Assembly (NCBI GenBank): GCA_021203205.1 | Contig: JAJQBQ010000044.1 | Coordinates: 37,013 to 101,012, forward strand | DNA length: 64,000 bases | Source: Lachnospiraceae bacterium | GTDB lineage: Bacteria > Bacillota > Clostridia > Lachnospirales > Lachnospiraceae | Reading direction: 5' to 3' | In this document: positions 24,831 to 34,469 of the stretch, in pieces | Position numbering within the stretch: the first letter of the stretch is position 1 | Layout of the letters: every line of letters begins with the position of its first letter | Translations under genes and position numbers: made by a program | Notes under the pieces: model-generated | Told to the model about the DNA's origin: nothing | Databases searched by the model: none | The model's input: only the letters and a program-made list of their open reading frames with translations

Positions 24831-25459
24831 TGGCAGAAATTGTAATGGAGGACTACAAGTCGAACAGTTTTAAGTCAAAGGGCGCAATAGAGAAGCCCGA
24901 AGTAAAGCAAGAGAAAAAAGTTGATAAGGTAATCTCCGGAGACGTTAAGGTAAGAAAGAAAAATGGTCTGCAGAAGGTTGCGGATGCTTTCATTGCCGAA
25001 GACATCAACAGTGTGAAAAATTATATTTTCAAGGATGTCTTAATTCCGCATATACAGAAAACAGTTATGGATGTCATGTATAACGGATTGGACATGATGT
25101 TTAACGGTATCTCCGGAAAGAGGAGCAACTCATCTCCGGGATCGAGAGTTTCCTATCGTGATTACTACGATCGGGATAAAAAGCCAAGACCGGCACCGGT
25201 AAACGAACGAGCAGCTTTTGACTATGGACAGTGGACATTCGACAATCGCGGCGATGCTGAAATTATATTAGAGTGTCTGGATGACATGATCAGCCGGTAC
25301 CGGAGAGCTACGGTGCTTGACCTGTACGATGCAGCAGGCGTTGCAACTGACAATTTCACAGCCAATAAATATGGCTGGACTGATATTTCAAGTGCAAAGG
25401 TTGTTCGGGTTCAGGATGGCTATTCCTTAAGAATGCCAAGACCAATGCCGCTTGATTAA
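24830..25459 (+). CDS. Conserved phage protein, unknown
   Basis: A 209-aa soluble protein with a Lys/Glu-rich N-terminus and a disordered Ser/Arg/Tyr-rich middle (SYRDYYDRDKK). The conserved C-terminus (about 120-205) contains WTFDNRGDAEIILECLDDMI and NKYGWTDI. It overlaps the preceding stop by 1 nt. The family is common in these phages; its role is unknown. Confidence 0.6.
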   Translation: MAEIVMEDYKSNSFKSKGAIEKPEVKQEKKVDKVISGDVKVRKKNGLQKVADAFIAEDINSVKNYIFKDVLIPHIQKTVMDVMYNGLDMMFNGISGKRSNSSPGSRVSYRDYYDRDKKPRPAPVNERAAFDYGQWTFDNRGDAEIILECLDDMISRYRRATVLDLYDAAGVATDNFTANKYGWTDISSAKVVRVQDGYSLRMPRPMPLD

Positions 25460-25468
25460 GGAGGGACT

Positions 25469-25714
25469 ATGTACGAATCAGACGATAAGATGGTTTCCCA
25501 TCCGGCTCATTATATTTCGAACGGTATGGAAGTGATCGACGTAATTGAAGCTTTCACATCAGACCTGAAAGGAATTGAAGCCACGGACACCGGAAACATC
25601 ATCAAGTATGCCTGCCGCTGGAAGCATAAGAATGGCGTGCAGGATTTAAAGAAAATTATGTGGTACACACAGCATTTGATCGATCATCTCGAAAAGGACG
25701 AGGATGATATTTGA
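25469..25714 (+). CDS. DUF3310 protein
   Basis: An 81-aa protein with the family pattern HPAHYISNGMEVIDVIEAF, then GNIIKYACRWKHKNG and DLKKIMWY. DUF3310 is widespread in phages next to nucleotide-metabolism genes and is sometimes labelled nucleotide kinase; the biochemical role is not settled. Confidence 0.85.
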   Translation: MYESDDKMVSHPAHYISNGMEVIDVIEAFTSDLKGIEATDTGNIIKYACRWKHKNGVQDLKKIMWYTQHLIDHLEKDEDDI

Positions 25715-25732
25715 AAGGAGATTTAAAAAACT

Positions 25733-26689
25733 ATGAAAATGAATAATATTACGAACAAAGCAGCCCGCGTATTCCATGAAGTTGCATTTACAACAAAGAA
25801 ACACAGTCCGGAGATTCTTATTGTGACGGGCATTGTCGGAGGTGTAGCGGCTACAGTAATGGCCTGCAAAGCGACGCTTAAGGTCAATGATATTTTGACC
25901 GAACATAAGGACACGGTGGACAAGATTCACGATGTTGCTGCAGATGAGAAGATCACGGAGTACACCGAGGAAGACGAGAAGAAGGATCTGACTACGACTT
26001 ATATTCAGACCGGTTTTAAGATGGCGAAGAATTACGCTCCGGCGGTCCTGCTTGGCGGTCTGTCGATCACCTGCATCCTGGCTTCCAATAACATTCTGAA
26101 AAAGAGATGGGTGGCATCGGAGGCTGCGGTTGTAGCGATCAACAACAGCTTCAAAGATTATCGTTCCAGAGTAGTGGAGAAATTCGGCGAAGCTGTCGAT
26201 AAGGAACTGCTGTGCAACCTGAAAGCAACAGAAATCGAGGAAAAGGTTACGGATGAGGAGACCGGCGAAGAAAAGACGGTAACGAAGACAGTAACAACGG
26301 CAAATCGGAATGATAGTTCAGAGTTTGCAGCATACTTCGGGCCATACATCTATGATGAAGAAGGTAATACCAAACCAAACTTGAACTATAGCACAAACAA
26401 CCTGTATAACATGATGTTCCTTCGGGAGAAAGAGAGTTATGCAAACGACTTACTTAAAGTAAAGGGTCGTTTATTCCTGAATGAGGTATACGCAATGCTG
26501 GGGCTTCCAGAGACAAGAGCCGGTCAGGTTGTCGGATGGACCTACGATCCAAAGAATCCGTCTGGGGACAACTATGTCGATTTCGGAATTCCCGAGGATA
26601 CATTGACCTATGTTGACTATGTAGAAGGATATACAGAAGAAATCCTGTTGGACTTCAATGTAGATGGTAATATCTGGAAACTGATGTGA
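25733..26689 (+). CDS. DUF6353-like membrane protein, paralogue C
   Basis: A 318-aa protein, the longest of the three paralogues. Helices lie at about residues 22-44 and 96-118; the C-terminal domain has NEVYAMLGLP and GQVVGW. A 50-residue insert (EEKVTDEETGEEKTV region, about 165-215) is unique to it. AAAGGAG lies ahead of the ATG. Confidence 0.65.
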   Translation: MKMNNITNKAARVFHEVAFTTKKHSPEILIVTGIVGGVAATVMACKATLKVNDILTEHKDTVDKIHDVAADEKITEYTEEDEKKDLTTTYIQTGFKMAKNYAPAVLLGGLSITCILASNNILKKRWVASEAAVVAINNSFKDYRSRVVEKFGEAVDKELLCNLKATEIEEKVTDEETGEEKTVTKTVTTANRNDSSEFAAYFGPYIYDEEGNTKPNLNYSTNNLYNMMFLREKESYANDLLKVKGRLFLNEVYAMLGLPETRAGQVVGWTYDPKNPSGDNYVDFGIPEDTLTYVDYVEGYTEEILLDFNVDGNIWKLM

Positions 26690-26714
26690 AAGTTGGAACA
26701 AGACTTGTTTGATT

Positions 26715-26758
26715 ATCCCTCCTTGGCTTATGAATCATTAGGTCAGGAGGGATTTCTG
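26715..26758 (+). terminator. Rho-independent terminator
   Basis: ATCCCTCC pairs with GGAGGGAT around a 29-nt loop and is followed by TTCTGC, a weak T-run. Confidence 0.5.
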
Positions 26759-26781
26759 CATTAAACGAAAGGAGAACGACT

Positions 26782-26868
26782 ATGAGTTTCTTGGCTTATA
26801 TTTTAGCAACAATGTCAGGGCTTTGCCTGGTGAGTGGTATTGCGGTGCTGTCCGGTGGAAAGGAGTAA
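26782..26868 (+). CDS. Tiny membrane peptide, unknown
   Basis: A 28-aa, almost entirely hydrophobic peptide with AAAGGAG at good spacing. It is followed 3 bp later by another small membrane gene. Confidence 0.45.
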   Translation: MSFLAYILATMSGLCLVSGIAVLSGGKE

Positions 26869-26871
26869 TTC

Positions 26872-27024
26872 ATGGAGAACTTCGAAAGTTTAATAACCAC
26901 ACTGGATTATCTGCTTGATACCAAGAGAAAACGTCACATTGTTGGAGGCATTCTTCTGAGTGCCTCCCTTTTATTTGGCGGACTTGCAATAACCGTTATG
27001 ACAATCAGAAATGAGGGAATGTAA
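26872..27024 (+). CDS. Small membrane protein, unknown
   Basis: A 50-aa protein with one C-terminal transmembrane helix (about residues 24-44). AAGGAG overlaps the end of the preceding gene. Confidence 0.5.
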   Translation: MENFESLITTLDYLLDTKRKRHIVGGILLSASLLFGGLAITVMTIRNEGM

Positions 27025-27576
27025 ATGAATAAATTGGCAGGAGCTGTGATATTTGCAGCGGGAACGGCAATTGGAGTGCTGGCTACTTGGCATTTTGCAA
27101 AAACAAAGTATGAAAAAATCGCGGAGGAAGAAATTGCGGAAGTAAAGCAAACCTATCGTGTAAAAATCACCGGAAATGGAATACGTGTCGAAAAGGTTGA
27201 AGAAAAAGAGCCGGTTGATGACAAGACTACATATGGTGTCAAGATTGCTGAAAGTGGATATGGCAGAATCTCCGTTGATGAAGAGACAAACGATCACTAT
27301 GTTATTTCGCCGGAAGAGTTTGGTGAAATGGCTGATTATGACAACAGGACATTATTATATTTTCAGGATGGTGTCCTGACTGATGACAACTACGAAGTTG
27401 TAGACGATGTGGACGAAATCGTTGGAGAGGAAGCTCTTAAAAGTTTCGGAGAATACGAGGATGACTCGGTCTATGTCCGAAATGACCGGACGAAGTGTGA
27501 CTATGAGATTCTTCTAAATCTTGACACGTACCGAAACGTAGCAAAGACTCTCCCGCCACATCGTAGGAGGACGTGA
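27025..27576 (+). CDS. Membrane-anchored acidic protein, unknown
   Basis: A 183-aa protein with an N-terminal helix (about residues 4-22), then a soluble acidic part with YVISPEEFGEM and a tyrosine-rich C-terminus. The start abuts the preceding stop. A related protein occurs in many gut phages; its role is unknown. Confidence 0.55.
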   Translation: MNKLAGAVIFAAGTAIGVLATWHFAKTKYEKIAEEEIAEVKQTYRVKITGNGIRVEKVEEKEPVDDKTTYGVKIAESGYGRISVDEETNDHYVISPEEFGEMADYDNRTLLYFQDGVLTDDNYEVVDDVDEIVGEEALKSFGEYEDDSVYVRNDRTKCDYEILLNLDTYRNVAKTLPPHRRRT

Positions 27577-28163
27577 TGGCAAGAAAGGATAAATCAATGG
27601 GGCTGGCGATAAAAAAGCGGCCGATAGTAACGGAATTATATTTTGAATGGCTGTGCCAGTTTGTATCGGACAATCCTGTATATCCGGTATCCTCATACAC
27701 GAAGCTTTTATCGAAGCTTCATACGATCAAGTTCAATTATGTATTACCAATGGACGGAAATCGCGAAGAGGACGGAACGGACTTGAGATACAGATTTGCT
27801 TATGAGCATGACTATGACGAACGGATGATTGTAACAGTACTTGATGATCGTCCGTGCAGTGTATTGGAAATGATGGTCGCACTGGCAGTGAGATGCGAAG
27901 AGCATATTATGGATGATCCGGAGATTGGAAATCGAACCAGTGAATGGTTCTGGGGAATGATTAAGAACCTTGGATTGATGTCTATGACCGACGACAATTT
28001 TAGTGATTCATACGTCGACACAGTTATCACAAGATTCCTCGATCAGGACTACGAGAAAAACGGCAAGGGCGGTCTGTTCACTGTCGATCATTGCGGCAGA
28101 GACTTAAGAACCGTTGATATTTGGTGTCAGCTCTGCTGGTACCTTGATGAGATTAGTGAATGA
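27576..28163 (+). CDS. Conserved phage protein, unknown
   Basis: A 195-aa soluble protein with motifs LPMDGNREEDGTDLRYRF and DIWCQLCWYL. It is conserved in this phage group upstream of replication genes and has no known domain. AGGAGG lies ahead; GTG at 27,573 is an alternative start. Confidence 0.6.
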   Translation: MARKDKSMGLAIKKRPIVTELYFEWLCQFVSDNPVYPVSSYTKLLSKLHTIKFNYVLPMDGNREEDGTDLRYRFAYEHDYDERMIVTVLDDRPCSVLEMMVALAVRCEEHIMDDPEIGNRTSEWFWGMIKNLGLMSMTDDNFSDSYVDTVITRFLDQDYEKNGKGGLFTVDHCGRDLRTVDIWCQLCWYLDEISE

Positions 28164-28176
28164 AAGGAGAAATATT

Positions 28177-28557
28177 ATGAATAACAATTTTTTGGAGATT
28201 ATTATTGATAATCATGCATATCACTTAAATAATTTGAATGCTCAGTTAGAGGTTGTGAACGAGTCGATCCGGAGGAGCAATAAACTTCTTAAAAACCATG
28301 CGACAAACATTAGAATGCTTGGTATAGGTCTGGCTCTTGTCAGCATTGATATTCTTGTAATGCTGAAAGACAATGCCAAACAGGAGAAAAAGATTAAGAA
28401 GATCAACGAAGATTTGGATCGGCAGGAAGCAGAAATTGCTGAACTTAAATTCAAGATTGAACAGCAGAAAAAAGAAATAACTGACATCAATTTTAGAATG
28501 GATAGTATGGCAGACGAGCTGCAGCGCCACCTTGCCGAAGAAGGAGAACAGAAATGA
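28177..28557 (+). CDS. Membrane-associated coiled-coil protein
   Basis: A 126-aa protein with a hydrophobic helix (about residues 46-64) and a long C-terminal coiled coil (about 70-120, repeating Lys/Glu/Ile heptads). The start is chosen for AAAGGAG 6 nt upstream. It ends 1 nt before the replication gene and may tether replication to the membrane; that role is inferred only from position. Confidence 0.5.
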   Translation: MNNNFLEIIIDNHAYHLNNLNAQLEVVNESIRRSNKLLKNHATNIRMLGIGLALVSIDILVMLKDNAKQEKKIKKINEDLDRQEAEIAELKFKIEQQKKEITDINFRMDSMADELQRHLAEEGEQK

Positions 28558-28558
28558 G

Positions 28559-31500
28559 ATGCTTGATTTTTTAATGGTTGCTACACGCAAACCAAAACAG
28601 GGAATTGTGGAGATCTATCCGAAATTCAAGATACAGACAAGTGACGATCTGATGATTCGAGGCAGCGATTTCTATGCTATCTGGATTGAAGAACGTGGCT
28701 TGTGGTCCACGAATGAACAGGATGCTTTGCAGCTTATTGATCGGGAGCTTGATATTTTCGCAAAAGAAAATAAATCACGTTATGACCCGGATACGACTGT
28801 ACGAGTTTTACACATGTGGGATGCAGAATCAGGTATGATAGATCGTTGGCACAAGTATTGTCAGAAGCAGATGCGAGACAATTTTGTTATGCTCGACGAG
28901 AAATTGATATTTTCAAACACTGAGACGAACAAGAAGGATTACGCCAGCAAGAAGCTTCCTTATCCTTTGGAAGCCGGTGACACTCCTGCCTATGACAAAC
29001 TCATGTCCGTATTATATTCTGAGGACGAACGGATGAAGATCGAGTGGGCAATCGGTTCAATCGTGAGTGGAGATTCGAAAAAGATCCAGAAGTTTATGGT
29101 TTTGTATGGGGCCGCCGGTACCGGTAAATCGACGGTCCTTAACATTATCCAACAACTCTTTGACGGATATTATTCTGTCTTTGACGCAAAAGCCCTTGGC
29201 TCTTCCACAAACGCGTTTGCACTGGAGGCTTTCAAAGCAAATCCGCTTGTTGCAATTCAGCATGACGGAGATTTGTCAAGGATCGAGGATAACACACGAT
29301 TGAACAGTCTGGTTTCTCATGAGCTTATGACGGTTAACGAGAAATTCAGGTCAACATATTCTACTCGATTCAAATGCTTTCTCTTTATGGGTACGAACAA
29401 GCCGGTCAAGATTACAGATGCCAAATCAGGTCTGATTCGAAGACTTATCGACGTCTCTCCGACCGGAGAAAAACTTAGCCCAAAAGAATACAAGGCAACG
29501 ACGAAACAGATCAAATTTGAACTTGGCGGAATTGCACAGCATTGTCTGGACGTCTATCAGGAAAACCCGGGAAGATACGACAATTATATTCCGACAGCTA
29601 TGCTGGGGGCTTCGAATGACTTCTACAATTTCATGCTGGATTCTTACTATGTCTTCGAAAAGGAAGACGGAGTAACGTTGAAGGCAGCATGGGAGATGTA
29701 CAAGACATATTGCGACGATGCCAGAGTAAATTTTCCATACTCTCAGAGAATCTTCAAAGAGGAATTGAAGAATTATTTTTGGGAATACAGCGAGAGGTCT
29801 TATGCAAGTGATGGCACTAGGGTTCGAAGCTGGTACTCAAAGTTCCGAAAAGACAAGTTTGAGGAACCTATGCCGGAGGTTGAGGAAAAGCCAAAACCTT
29901 GGTTGATATTTGACTCGACTAATTCTACGTTTGATCGAGAACTTCATGACTGTCCTGCACAATATGCTTCGGATGAAGGAACGCCCATGCGAAAATGGGA
30001 AAATGTAAGAACACAGTTACACGATCTGGATACGACAAAACTTCACTATGTGAAGGTTCCGGAAAACCATATCGTGATTGACTTCGATATTCCAGACGAA
30101 GAAGGTAACAAATCTTTCGAAAAGAATCTCGAAGCCGCATTGAAGTGGCCTGCGACCTATGCGGAACTCAGCAAGAGCGAGGCGGGAATTCATCTGCATT
30201 ATATTTATGCAGGGGATCCTTCTATGCTGAGCCGTGTTTACGCGGACTACATCGAAATAAAAGTATTTAACGGCAACAGTTCCTTAAGACGAAAGTTGTC
30301 GAAATGTAACGAGTTGCCGATTGCAACCATAAGCTCTGGCTTACCACTGAAAGGAGAAAAAGCTATGGTTAATTTTGACTCGGTGCAGAGTGAGAAGGGG
30401 CTTCGAACTTTGATTAAGAGGAACCTCAATAAAGAGATTCATCCTGGAACGAAGCCCAGCATCGACTTTATATTTAAAATTTTGGAGGACGCATATGCCG
30501 GAGGTCTGAAATACGACGTAACTGACATGAGAGGAGCAATATTGGCGTTTGCTGCGAACAGTACGCATCAGGCAGATTACTGCATTAAGATGGTAAACAA
30601 AATGCAGTTTAAGTCTGAGGATGCGTCGGAAGTAGTAGAAAGCACAGATGAGAAAATTATATTTTACGATGTGGAAGTGTTTCCGAACCTGTTCCTTGTC
30701 AATTTCAAAGCGGAAGGCGAAGGAAAGCAAGTCAGTCGAATGATTAATCCAAGTCCAACAGAGATTGAAAGTCTGATTCAATTTAAGCTGGTTGGCTTTA
30801 ACTGCCGGAGATACGATAATCATATTTTGTATGCCCGTTTAATGGGGTATACAAATGAGCAACTTTACAACCTGTCTCAGAGAATCATCAGCGGTGACAG
30901 CAAGAACTGCTTCTTTGGGGAGGCTTACAACATATCGTACACGGATGTATACGACTTCTGCAGCAAAAAGCAATCTCTGAAAAAGTGGGAGATCGAACTG
31001 GGTATTCATCATCAGGAACTTGGTCTACCATGGGATCAGCCGGTACCGGAGGAACTCTGGACGAAAGTTGCAGAGTATTGTGACAATGATGTCATTGCTA
31101 CAGAAGCGGTTTTCAATGCTCGTAAGGCAGATTTTACCGCGAGGGAGATTCTGGCAGACGTTGCTGGCTCCACAGTTAACGATACGACAAACTCTTTGAC
31201 AGCCAAAATTATATTTGGCAAAGAGAAGAATCCTCAGAAGTCATTCAACTATAGGGACATGAGCAAGGTTCCAACAGACAACATCTATTCAATCTGCTTT
31301 GTGAATAACCGCATTCCTGCTTATAAAAATGTCAAAGAAGATGACTATGATATTTTCGATACAGACAAGCATCCGTGGTTTCGTGGGTATGTCTACGATC
31401 ATGGTAAATCAACTTATCGCGGAGAAGAAGTCGGCGAAGGCGGCTACGTCTATTCCGAACCTGGTATGTATGGAAACGTGGCTTTGCTTGATATTGCTTC

Positions 31501-32596
31501 AATGCATCCGAGCAGCATTGTAGCAGAAGAACTCTTTGGACCTGTCTACACGGCTCGCTTCAATGATATTTTGCAGGCTCGTATCGCGATAAAGCACAAA
31601 GAGTTTGACAAAGCGAAGAAAATGCTCGGTGGAGCTTTGGCGAAATACTTAACAGACGAGGATGCTGCGAATGATTTGGCACAGGCTTTGAAGATTGCGA
31701 TCAATTCTGTGTATGGTCTGACGGCGGCAAACTTCGACAATCCATTCCGGGATAAGAGGAACAAGGATAACATCGTAGCCAAACGTGGGGCACTCTTCAT
31801 GATTAACTTGAAGCATGAGGTACAAAAGCGTGGTTATATTGTTGCACACATCAAGACAGATTCCATCAAGATTCCGGATGCGACTCCGGAAATTATTGAG
31901 TTTGTCATGGCCTACGGCAAAGAGTACGGATACAACTTTGAGCATGAGGCTACGTATGACCGGATGTGTCTGGTAAATGATGCGGTTTATATTGCCAAGT
32001 ATAAGGATGGAAAGCACGCCGGAGAGTGGACAGCGACCGGTACACAATTTCAGGTTCCATATGTCTTCAAGACTTTGTTCAGCAAAGAGCCAATTACGTT
32101 CGAAGACATGTGCGAGACGAAGTCTGTTAAGGACGCATTATATTTGGACATGAACGAAAATCTGCAGGATGTGACCGCATACGAAAAAGAACGAGACGGA
32201 TTCTTTAAGAGTAACGCTCCATGCCCTGATGATATTTTACAGAAAATCGCCGAAGGTCACGATTACCACTTCATCGGAAAGGTTGGTCAGTTCTGTCCGA
32301 TTAAGCCTGGATGCGGAGGCGGCGTATTATATCGTGGTAAAGACGGTAAGTATTATGCAGCCACAGGAACAAAAGGATACAGGTGGCTTGAATCAGAAAT
32401 GGTCAAGACACTTGGTAAAGAAGATGACATTGATCGGTCATATTATGAGAAACTGGTTGATGAAGCGAAAACAGCAATCAGTGTATATGGAGACTTTGAA
32501 TGGTTTGTTTCCGAAGATCGGTACATAGGCCCAAATTTTGACATGGGTGACTATATGAACCGACCAGTCTATGAAGAGGAACTACCATTTAATTGA
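28559..32596 (+). CDS. Replication fusion protein: SF3 helicase, probable primase, exonuclease and family B DNA polymerase
   Basis: A 1,345-aa protein. An SF3/D5-like helicase has Walker A GAAGTGKST at about 184. A probable archaeo-eukaryotic-type primase core follows, with VIDFDIPD (about 506-513), GIHLHYIY and IEIKVF. A DnaQ-like 3'-5' exonuclease has FYDVE (about 702), the NCRRYDN region and YCDNDV. The polymerase has motif A DIASMHPSS (D978), motif B KIAINSVYG and motif C KTDS (about 1099-1102). Motif C carries Lys where family B enzymes usually have the first Asp of DTDS, so activity needs proof. AAGGAGA fixes the ATG, 1 nt after the preceding stop. One polypeptide could unwind, prime, copy and proofread. 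Confidence 0.85.
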   Translation: MLDFLMVATRKPKQGIVEIYPKFKIQTSDDLMIRGSDFYAIWIEERGLWSTNEQDALQLIDRELDIFAKENKSRYDPDTTVRVLHMWDAESGMIDRWHKYCQKQMRDNFVMLDEKLIFSNTETNKKDYASKKLPYPLEAGDTPAYDKLMSVLYSEDERMKIEWAIGSIVSGDSKKIQKFMVLYGAAGTGKSTVLNIIQQLFDGYYSVFDAKALGSSTNAFALEAFKANPLVAIQHDGDLSRIEDNTRLNSLVSHELMTVNEKFRSTYSTRFKCFLFMGTNKPVKITDAKSGLIRRLIDVSPTGEKLSPKEYKATTKQIKFELGGIAQHCLDVYQENPGRYDNYIPTAMLGASNDFYNFMLDSYYVFEKEDGVTLKAAWEMYKTYCDDARVNFPYSQRIFKEELKNYFWEYSERSYASDGTRVRSWYSKFRKDKFEEPMPEVEEKPKPWLIFDSTNSTFDRELHDCPAQYASDEGTPMRKWENVRTQLHDLDTTKLHYVKVPENHIVIDFDIPDEEGNKSFEKNLEAALKWPATYAELSKSEAGIHLHYIYAGDPSMLSRVYADYIEIKVFNGNSSLRRKLSKCNELPIATISSGLPLKGEKAMVNFDSVQSEKGLRTLIKRNLNKEIHPGTKPSIDFIFKILEDAYAGGLKYDVTDMRGAILAFAANSTHQADYCIKMVNKMQFKSEDASEVVESTDEKIIFYDVEVFPNLFLVNFKAEGEGKQVSRMINPSPTEIESLIQFKLVGFNCRRYDNHILYARLMGYTNEQLYNLSQRIISGDSKNCFFGEAYNISYTDVYDFCSKKQSLKKWEIELGIHHQELGLPWDQPVPEELWTKVAEYCDNDVIATEAVFNARKADFTAREILADVAGSTVNDTTNSLTAKIIFGKEKNPQKSFNYRDMSKVPTDNIYSICFVNNRIPAYKNVKEDDYDIFDTDKHPWFRGYVYDHGKSTYRGEEVGEGGYVYSEPGMYGNVALLDIASMHPSSIVAEELFGPVYTARFNDILQARIAIKHKEFDKAKKMLGGALAKYLTDEDAANDLAQALKIAINSVYGLTAANFDNPFRDKRNKDNIVAKRGALFMINLKHEVQKRGYIVAHIKTDSIKIPDATPEIIEFVMAYGKEYGYNFEHEATYDRMCLVNDAVYIAKYKDGKHAGEWTATGTQFQVPYVFKTLFSKEPITFEDMCETKSVKDALYLDMNENLQDVTAYEKERDGFFKSNAPCPDDILQKIAEGHDYHFIGKVGQFCPIKPGCGGGVLYRGKDGKYYAATGTKGYRWLESEMVKTLGKEDDIDRSYYEKLVDEAKTAISVYGDFEWFVSEDRYIGPNFDMGDYMNRPVYEEELPFN

Positions 32597-32616
32597 TATT
32601 TTGAAAGGAATAAAGC

Positions 32617-32799
32617 ATGGCATACAAATTAAAAACAATTTTTCAGCCGATAAGTTTTTCAAAGCTATTTGATGCTGAAATGACTGAATTGGCAAATGAT
32701 GGCTGGTATCCGCTTACCAACTATCCAAGAGTTATTTCACACGAGACGAAGGAAGACACCCTGATATCAGTAATGGAAAAAGAAGAGGAGGACAAGTAA
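32617..32799 (+). CDS. Small DUF1737-like protein
   Basis: A 60-aa soluble protein. The phrase [16 protein letters not shown] resembles the DUF1737 pattern of small proteins with an N-x-G-W-x-P core. The role is unknown. AAAGGA lies ahead. Confidence 0.4.
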   Translation: MAYKLKTIFQPISFSKLFDAEMTELANDGWYPLTNYPRVISHETKEDTLISVMEKEEEDK

Positions 32800-32800
32800 A

Positions 32801-33271
32801 ATGGCAGCAAACAGAGTAGGAACTATTGCAATTGAGAACGCACACATTTTCTTTCGGAATTTCTCCGGGAAAGAAAGTAAGTACAATCGTCCGGGGCAGA
32901 GAAATTTCTGTGTAAGCATTGATGATCCGGCGCAGGCTCAGCAGCTTTCAGAGGACGGATGGAATGTCCGTATCTCGAAGCCTCGCGAAGAAGGTGACGA
33001 CCCGAGCTATTATATTCAGGTGAAGGTCAGCTATGACAACTTCCCGCCGAAGGTCTATATGGTGACAAAAAAGGGGAAGACACTTCTGGATGAGGAATCC
33101 ATTGAATCGTTGGACTATGCGGAATTCCACAATGTAGATTTGGAAATTAGGCCATATAACTATGATGTCAATGGCAAGACTGGCATTTCTGCATACTTAA
33201 AGACGATGTATGCCGTGATTGAAGAGGATCGTTTCGCCGACAAGTATGCGGAGGAAGAGTATCCGGAGTAA
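32801..33271 (+). CDS. Probable phage single-stranded DNA-binding protein
   Basis: A 156-aa protein with many beta-strands ([28 protein letters not shown]) and an acidic C-terminal tail (EEEYPE), the usual mark of SSB proteins that recruit partners. It lies directly between the polymerase fusion and the helicase. The assignment rests on fold pattern, tail and neighbours. Confidence 0.6.
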   Translation: MAANRVGTIAIENAHIFFRNFSGKESKYNRPGQRNFCVSIDDPAQAQQLSEDGWNVRISKPREEGDDPSYYIQVKVSYDNFPPKVYMVTKKGKTLLDEESIESLDYAEFHNVDLEIRPYNYDVNGKTGISAYLKTMYAVIEEDRFADKYAEEEYPE

Positions 33272-33296
33272 TTTATATTTTGTAAAGGAGGACAAG

Positions 33297-33584
33297 ATGA
33301 GCGTAACGTTAAGTCAGGAGGATTGCTATTGCGACCTTCAAACATTTTATAAAAACGTTGCGACCAAGATGGGTGTTACTGTAACAGGTAGCACCCTTTT
33401 TGATTGCAGAAAAATCAGTGTTACGAAGCAGGTTCAGGACGAGTTGTGGGCCTACTATTATCAGGAGGAAGGATACAGCAATATGCAGATTTCTGCGCTG
33501 TTTCTTGCTATGGGTCCGAAGGCTAACATTGACCAGTGTAAGGAGGAATACCTGGCGAAGACCGAGGATGGCTTTGTAGCGTAA
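33297..33584 (+). CDS. Small soluble protein, unknown
   Basis: A 95-aa protein containing a DELWAYYYQEEGYSNMQI stretch that could be a helix-turn-helix. AAAGGAGG fixes the ATG; longer in-frame starts overlap the SSB gene. Confidence 0.45.
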   Translation: MSVTLSQEDCYCDLQTFYKNVATKMGVTVTGSTLFDCRKISVTKQVQDELWAYYYQEEGYSNMQISALFLAMGPKANIDQCKEEYLAKTEDGFVA

Positions 33585-33613
33585 TTATATTTTCACCACT
33601 GAAAGGAGAATAA

Positions 33614-33976
33614 ATGGTTAAGTTTGAAACAGGGCAGGTGATGACGACCAATGGCGTTGTTGAAGAGCAAAAACGAGATATATTTTTCAATTTGTTTGTC
33701 GGTATTTCACTAATTCGTTTTAAATATGGCGATTGGGGTGATCTGGACGAGGAAGACAAGCAGACGAACGAAGACGCTTTGAAACATGGCAATCGTCTCA
33801 TGGGCAGTTATATTTACGACAAGGATGAGATACTTAACTATATTAACTCAATGCATAATACAGAAAAATACACCCCGAAGAAAACCGAGGACAAGGATCC
33901 GGAGGGTTTGAAGATTTGGATTATCACGGAATGGGATCGCAGCTACACAACGATTCTGTTTCCGGAAGAGTATTAA
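33614..33976 (+). CDS. Conserved phage protein, unknown
   Basis: A 120-aa soluble protein ending in WDRSYTTILFPEEY, a C-terminal signature I associate with small phage and plasmid proteins of unknown role. AAAGGAG lies ahead. Confidence 0.55.
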   Translation: MVKFETGQVMTTNGVVEEQKRDIFFNLFVGISLIRFKYGDWGDLDEEDKQTNEDALKHGNRLMGSYIYDKDEILNYINSMHNTEKYTPKKTEDKDPEGLKIWIITEWDRSYTTILFPEEY

Positions 33977-33983
33977 GGAAAGG

Positions 33984-34205
33984 ATGCATGATATGAAAAG
34001 AGAAGAACTATGCTGTGAAAAATGTGTTCATGGATATGTATGCGCACACAAAACAAACTTTTGGAAAGCCCAAGAAGCTATGGATAAAATAACTGTTCCG
34101 ATAGAAGAACAGGAGGTTACTTTTCTTAAAGATATGCTTTTTATCAAACCTGTGGAATTGCAATGTCGATACTATATGAGATTAAAGGAAGCGAATATAA
34201 AATGA
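33984..34205 (+). CDS. Small Cys-rich protein, unknown
   Basis: A protein of about 73 aa with CCEKCVHGYVCAHK near the N-terminus and a further Cys near the C-terminus, so a zinc site is possible. An in-frame ATG at 33,993 is an alternative start. Confidence 0.45.
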   Translation: MHDMKREELCCEKCVHGYVCAHKTNFWKAQEAMDKITVPIEEQEVTFLKDMLFIKPVELQCRYYMRLKEANIK

Positions 34206-34253
34206 TTCAACTCTATGGCGGAGTAGAAGAGATTTGTTAGGAGGATTATATTT

Positions 34254-34469
34254 ATGGCTTATAAAAAAGAAGACAGAGAAAATCTTATAGCAACCGTAAA
34301 GACTGTTGGTGAAACTTTAATCAACGATGCTGAGAGTATAGTAGGGGAGAATACAGATTGCTTGTCGAACTTTAGCATCTGGATTCATTTAGACGCTGAC
34401 TCTGTACCCACTTACGAGGTGACGCAGGAGTATGATATACCACCGTACAGTGAAAGGCAGAACAAATGA
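34254..34469 (+). CDS. Small soluble protein, unknown
   Basis: A 71-aa protein flanked by a 17-bp direct repeat (AAATGATTCAACTCTATG, at about 34,199 and 34,464) that also forms the start of the helicase gene. It therefore looks like a cassette inserted at the helicase start codon. Confidence 0.5.
   Translation: MAYKKEDRENLIATVKTVGETLINDAESIVGENTDCLSNFSIWIHLDADSVPTYEVTQEYDIPPYSERQNK

Noticed and set aside
24633-25459. Anti-CRISPR or defence genes among the small early proteins
   Set aside because: No protein resembles a family I know with such a function; size and location alone are not enough.
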